Shown here: in pieces, positions 61,387 through 64,000 of the stretch | Position numbering within the stretch: position 1 is the first letter of the stretch | Layout: every line of letters starts with the position of its first letter | Assembly: GCF_016919245.1 (NCBI RefSeq) | Contig: NZ_JAFEJA010000001.1 | Span: 5,419,501 to 5,483,500, forward strand | Length of the DNA: 64,000 nucleotides | Direction: 5' to 3' | Source of the DNA: Streptomyces zhihengii | GTDB taxonomy: Bacteria > Actinomycetota > Actinomycetes > Streptomycetales > Streptomycetaceae | Made by a program: the position numbers and the translations under genes | Notes under the pieces: generated by a model | Told to the model about the DNA's origin: nothing | The model's input: only the letters and a program-made list of their open reading frames with translations | Databases searched by the model: none

Positions 61387-62910
61387 GTGAGTGAGCCCCG
61401 CCCTTCCGACCGGCCCGACGACTCCGGATCCGACGATCTCTTCGAGGCGATCGTCGGCGAGGAGACCCAGCGCGATCCCGATCTGGCGGTGATCGAGGCC
61501 GGCAGCCGCACCCTGCGCACCCAGGCCGGCATCCCGCAGAGCGAACAGGTGCCCGCCCGGCCCGCCGACCCGGAGGTGGACAAGGCCCTCCGCGAGGTCG
61601 AGGCCGATCTGGCCACCCGCTGGGGCGAGACCAAGCTGGAGCCCTCGGTCGCCCGGATCGCCGCCCTGATGGACGTGCTCGGCGAACCGCAGCGCGCCTA
61701 CCCCTCGATCCACATCACCGGGACCAACGGCAAGACGTCCACGGCCCGCATGATCGAGTCGCTGCTCGCCGCCTTCGAGCTGCGCACCGGGCGGTACACC
61801 TCGCCCCATGTGCAGTCGATCACCGAGCGCATCAGCCTCGACGGGGCGCCCATCGCCCCCGAGCGCTTCATCGAGACCTTCCGCGACATCACCCCGTACG
61901 TGGAGATGGTGGACGCGAGCCAGGAGTACCGCCTCTCCTTCTTCGAGGTGCTGACGGGCATGGCGTACGCGGCCTTCGCCGACGCGCCCGTGGACGTCGC
62001 CGTCGTCGAGGTCGGCATGGGCGGGAGCTGGGACGCGACGAACGTGATCGACGGCTCGGTCGCGGTCGTCACCCCGATCGACCTGGACCACACCGACCGC
62101 CTCGGCTCCACGCCCGCCGAGATCGCGGGGGAGAAGGCCGGCATCATCAAGCAGGGCGCGACCGTCGTCCTGGCCCAGCAGCCGGTCGACGCCGCCCAGG
62201 TGATGCTGAAGAAGGCCGTCGAGGCCGATGCGACGGTGGCCCGCGAGGGCCTGGAGTTCGGCATCGTCTCCCGCGAGGTGGCCGTCGGCGGCCAGCTCCT
62301 GACGCTGCGCGGCCTGGGCGGAGAGTACGAGCAGGTCTTCCTCCCGCTGTACGGCGCCCACCAGGCGCACAACGCCGCGGTGGCGCTGGCGGCCGTGGAG
62401 GCGTTCTTCGGCGTCGGCGCCGAGCAGCAGGGGCTGCTGGACATCGACACCGTCCGCCGGGCCTTCGCCTCCGTGGCGTCCCCCGGCCGGCTGGAGGTCG
62501 TCCGCCGCAGCCCCACCGTCGTCCTGGACGCCGCGCACAACCCGGCGGGCGCGCGGGCGACGGCCGACGGCATCACCGAGTCGTTCGGCTTCTCGCGCCT
62601 CATCGGCGTCGTCGGCACCAGCGCCGACAAGGACGTCAGGGGGCTGCTGGAGGCGTTCGAGCCGGTCTTCGCCGAGGTCGTGGTCACCCAGAACTCCAGC
62701 CACCGGTCGATGGACGCCGACGAGCTGGCCGCGATCGCCGTCGAGGTCTTCGGCGACGACCGGGTGGTCGTGGAGCCGCGCCTGGACGACGCGCTGGAGG
62801 CGGCGATCACGCTCGCCGAGGAGGAGTCGGAGTTCGCCGGCGCGGGTGTGCTGGTGACCGGCTCCGTGATCACGGTCGGCGAGGCCCGGCTGCTCCTGGG
62901 AAGGGCCTGA
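61387..62910 (+). CDS. folC: Folylpolyglutamate synthase/dihydrofolate synthase
   Basis: The 507-aa Mur-ligase-fold enzyme has the P-loop ITGTNGKTSTARMIE, the SPHVQSITERI loop, VVEVGMGGSWDATN and the C-terminal DAAHNPAGARA. An N-terminal extension of about 70 residues (GSDDLFEAIVGEET ...) is present as in other streptomycetes. It adds glutamate to folates. TACACT precedes the GTG by 6 nt, so the transcript is probably leaderless. It is followed after 6 nt by the DUF4233 gene. Confidence 0.95.
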   Translation: MSEPRPSDRPDDSGSDDLFEAIVGEETQRDPDLAVIEAGSRTLRTQAGIPQSEQVPARPADPEVDKALREVEADLATRWGETKLEPSVARIAALMDVLGEPQRAYPSIHITGTNGKTSTARMIESLLAAFELRTGRYTSPHVQSITERISLDGAPIAPERFIETFRDITPYVEMVDASQEYRLSFFEVLTGMAYAAFADAPVDVAVVEVGMGGSWDATNVIDGSVAVVTPIDLDHTDRLGSTPAEIAGEKAGIIKQGATVVLAQQPVDAAQVMLKKAVEADATVAREGLEFGIVSREVAVGGQLLTLRGLGGEYEQVFLPLYGAHQAHNAAVALAAVEAFFGVGAEQQGLLDIDTVRRAFASVASPGRLEVVRRSPTVVLDAAHNPAGARATADGITESFGFSRLIGVVGTSADKDVRGLLEAFEPVFAEVVVTQNSSHRSMDADELAAIAVEVFGDDRVVVEPRLDDALEAAITLAEEESEFAGAGVLVTGSVITVGEARLLLGRA

Positions 62911-62916
62911 CACCCC

Positions 62917-63270
62917 ATGCGTACGCTCTGTGCATCCACCCTGATCGGTGAGTTCTTCGTGATCGGCTTCGCCGGTCTGGTGGCCATGAAGGCGGACGGC
63001 GCCTCGATGACCGCGGTCTGGACGGTCTGCGGCGTCGCGATGCTGCTGTCGCTGCTGCTGTGCGGCATGATCACCCGTCCGGGCGGGATCCAGCTCGGCT
63101 GGGCCCTCCAGGTCGCGCTGATCGTCGGCGGCTTCGTCGTCCCGGCGATGTTCTTCCTCGGTGTGGTGTTCGCCGGACTGTGGTGGGCCTCGGTCCACTA
63201 CGGCCGGAAGATCGACGAGGCGAAGGCCCGCTGGGCGGCCCAGGCATCGGCAGGGCCTGACGCTGCGTAA
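62917..63270 (+). CDS. DUF4233 membrane protein
   Basis: The 117-aa protein has four predicted helices, starts MRTLCASTLIGEFFVIGFAG and shows the DUF4233 pattern MITRPGGIQLGWALQVALI and GLWWASVHYGRKIDE. It lies between folC and ndk, 6 nt after folC, as in many actinobacteria. Function is unknown. The gene spacing indicates an operon with folC. Confidence 0.9.
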   Translation: MRTLCASTLIGEFFVIGFAGLVAMKADGASMTAVWTVCGVAMLLSLLLCGMITRPGGIQLGWALQVALIVGGFVVPAMFFLGVVFAGLWWASVHYGRKIDEAKARWAAQASAGPDAA

Positions 63271-63363
63271 CCGGGGTCCCGTCGCGCAGGGTAGCCTCAG
63301 GGGTGCCTGCCGCCCGGACCCCGTGGCGCAGACCTCTGACCCGCACATGAAGGAGCCCGCACC

Positions 63364-63774
63364 GTGAGCCAGCGCACGCTCGTCCTGCTCAAGCCCGACG
63401 CCGTACGCCGGGGACTGATCGGGGAGATCATCGGCCGCATCGAGGCCAAGGCCGGCTGGACCATCAGCGCTCTGGAACTGCGCACCCTCGACCAGGCGAC
63501 GCTGGAGCAGCACTACGGCGAGCACCGGGGCAAGCCGTTCTACGAGCCGCTGGTCGGCTTCATGGCCTCCGGTCCGGTCGTGGCCATGATCGTCGAGGGC
63601 GAGCGCGTCATCGAGGGTGTACGCCGCCTGGCGGGTCCGACCGACCCGATCGAGGCGGCTCCCGGGTCCATTCGCGGGGACTTCGGCACCATCGTCCGCG
63701 AGAATCTGATCCACGCCTCGGACTCCGAGGAGTCCGCCATTCGGGAGATGAAGATCTTCTTCCCGGAAGCCTGA
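63364..63774 (+). CDS. ndk: Nucleoside diphosphate kinase
   Basis: The 136-aa enzyme has the KPDAVRRGLIGEIIGRIE start and the catalytic His in NLIHASDSEESA. It transfers phosphate from ATP to nucleoside diphosphates. The GTG (VSQRTLVLLKPD) has AAGGAG 8 nt upstream. It follows the DUF4233 gene by 93 nt and ends at a clear terminator. Length is normal. Confidence 0.97.
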   Translation: MSQRTLVLLKPDAVRRGLIGEIIGRIEAKAGWTISALELRTLDQATLEQHYGEHRGKPFYEPLVGFMASGPVVAMIVEGERVIEGVRRLAGPTDPIEAAPGSIRGDFGTIVRENLIHASDSEESAIREMKIFFPEA

Positions 63775-63859
63775 CCGCTTCTCCCGAAAAGGCACGCAAT
63801 GCCGCTCCGGCCGGGGCTTTCGCTGACGCGCCATCAGTCGCGGGGCGTTCTTGACCTGG

Positions 63860-63886
63860 GGGCGACCGAAGGAATTTCGGTCGCCC
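63860..63886 (+). terminator. Terminator after ndk, perfect 11-bp stem
   Basis: GGGCGACCGAA pairs with TTCGGTCGCCC around a 5-nt loop, 86 nt beyond the ndk stop. From there to the right edge (63887-64000) I see no gene; the AT-richer end probably holds the promoter of the next gene. Confidence 0.8.
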
Positions 63887-64000
63887 TTCGGTATATGCCG
63901 GAGGATTGCGGGAACGCATCGCCCCGACGCATCGTCACCACATACAGAGGTGGACCAGCGCGCCGTATCCGGGTGGACGGCACTACGATGTAAGCCTCCA

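Noticed and set aside
58633..63834. A 1733-codon open frame on the minus strand opposite valS, folC and ndk.
   Set aside because: It is antisense to four well-supported genes, has low-complexity composition and no domain; such frames follow from high G+C at third positions.

Overview
The window is a piece of a Streptomyces chromosome. The evidence is very high G+C throughout, frequent GTG starts, many probable leaderless starts (a TAnnnT box 6-9 nt before the start codon), a conservon (cvnABCD), paired clpP genes next to tig and clpX, and an ABC sugar operon without its own ATPase. From memory, the gene order (malQ, pepN, asd, second pepN, sodF, amino-acid permeases, rpiB, nei, tRNA-Gly, tRNA-Pro, tig, clpP1P2X, valS, folC, ndk) matches the conserved core of the genus. 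I see no transposase, prophage, integrase or CRISPR array.

Region by region. 1-5.97 kb is a leftward sugar operon: a ROK regulator, a lipoprotein binding protein, two permeases, a GH4 6-phospho-glycosidase and the start of a BadF-type amino-sugar kinase. A perfect 17-bp palindrome lies just upstream of the regulator. 6-16 kb holds an MscS channel, an HNH endonuclease, a large secreted GH84-like protein with changed active-site residues, an 84-aa repeat protein in front of malQ, a small membrane protein, an EamA exporter and a LysR regulator. 16.2-21.9 kb is an accessory block: cvnA-B-C-D, a selinadiene-synthase-like sesquiterpene cyclase and a P450. Four of these six genes are interrupted by 11 single-base G/C losses in all, which looks more like local sequence error than decay.

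22-38 kb holds two M1 aminopeptidases, asd, a subtilisin-like protease, a CGNR regulator divergent from a VOC/PPOX pair, a NUDIX hydrolase, a solitary AbiEi-like/nuclease-like protein, a DsbA-like protein and sodF. The sodF gene carries a Nur-type operator, and its 3' UTR could yield the s-SodF small RNA. 38-44 kb carries three related amino-acid permeases with bioY between the second and third. 44-53 kb has rpiB-nei, an Eis-like acetyltransferase, a SpoIIE-type phosphatase, a cation/proton antiporter divergent from an HD-domain protein around a nested palindrome, an acyltransferase, two small proteins and two tRNAs. 53-64 kb is housekeeping: trigger factor, ClpP1P2 with a ClgR-like box, ClpX, a proline/glutamine-rich anchored protein, valS, folC-DUF4233-ndk.

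Functionally the window combines carbohydrate uptake and hydrolysis, peptide turnover (secreted protease, two aminopeptidases, permeases), protein quality control and one specialised sesquiterpene locus coupled to a G-protein-like signalling module. Intergenic DNA is rich in long perfect hairpins (up to 27-bp arms) and includes three low-complexity or tandem repeat tracts.
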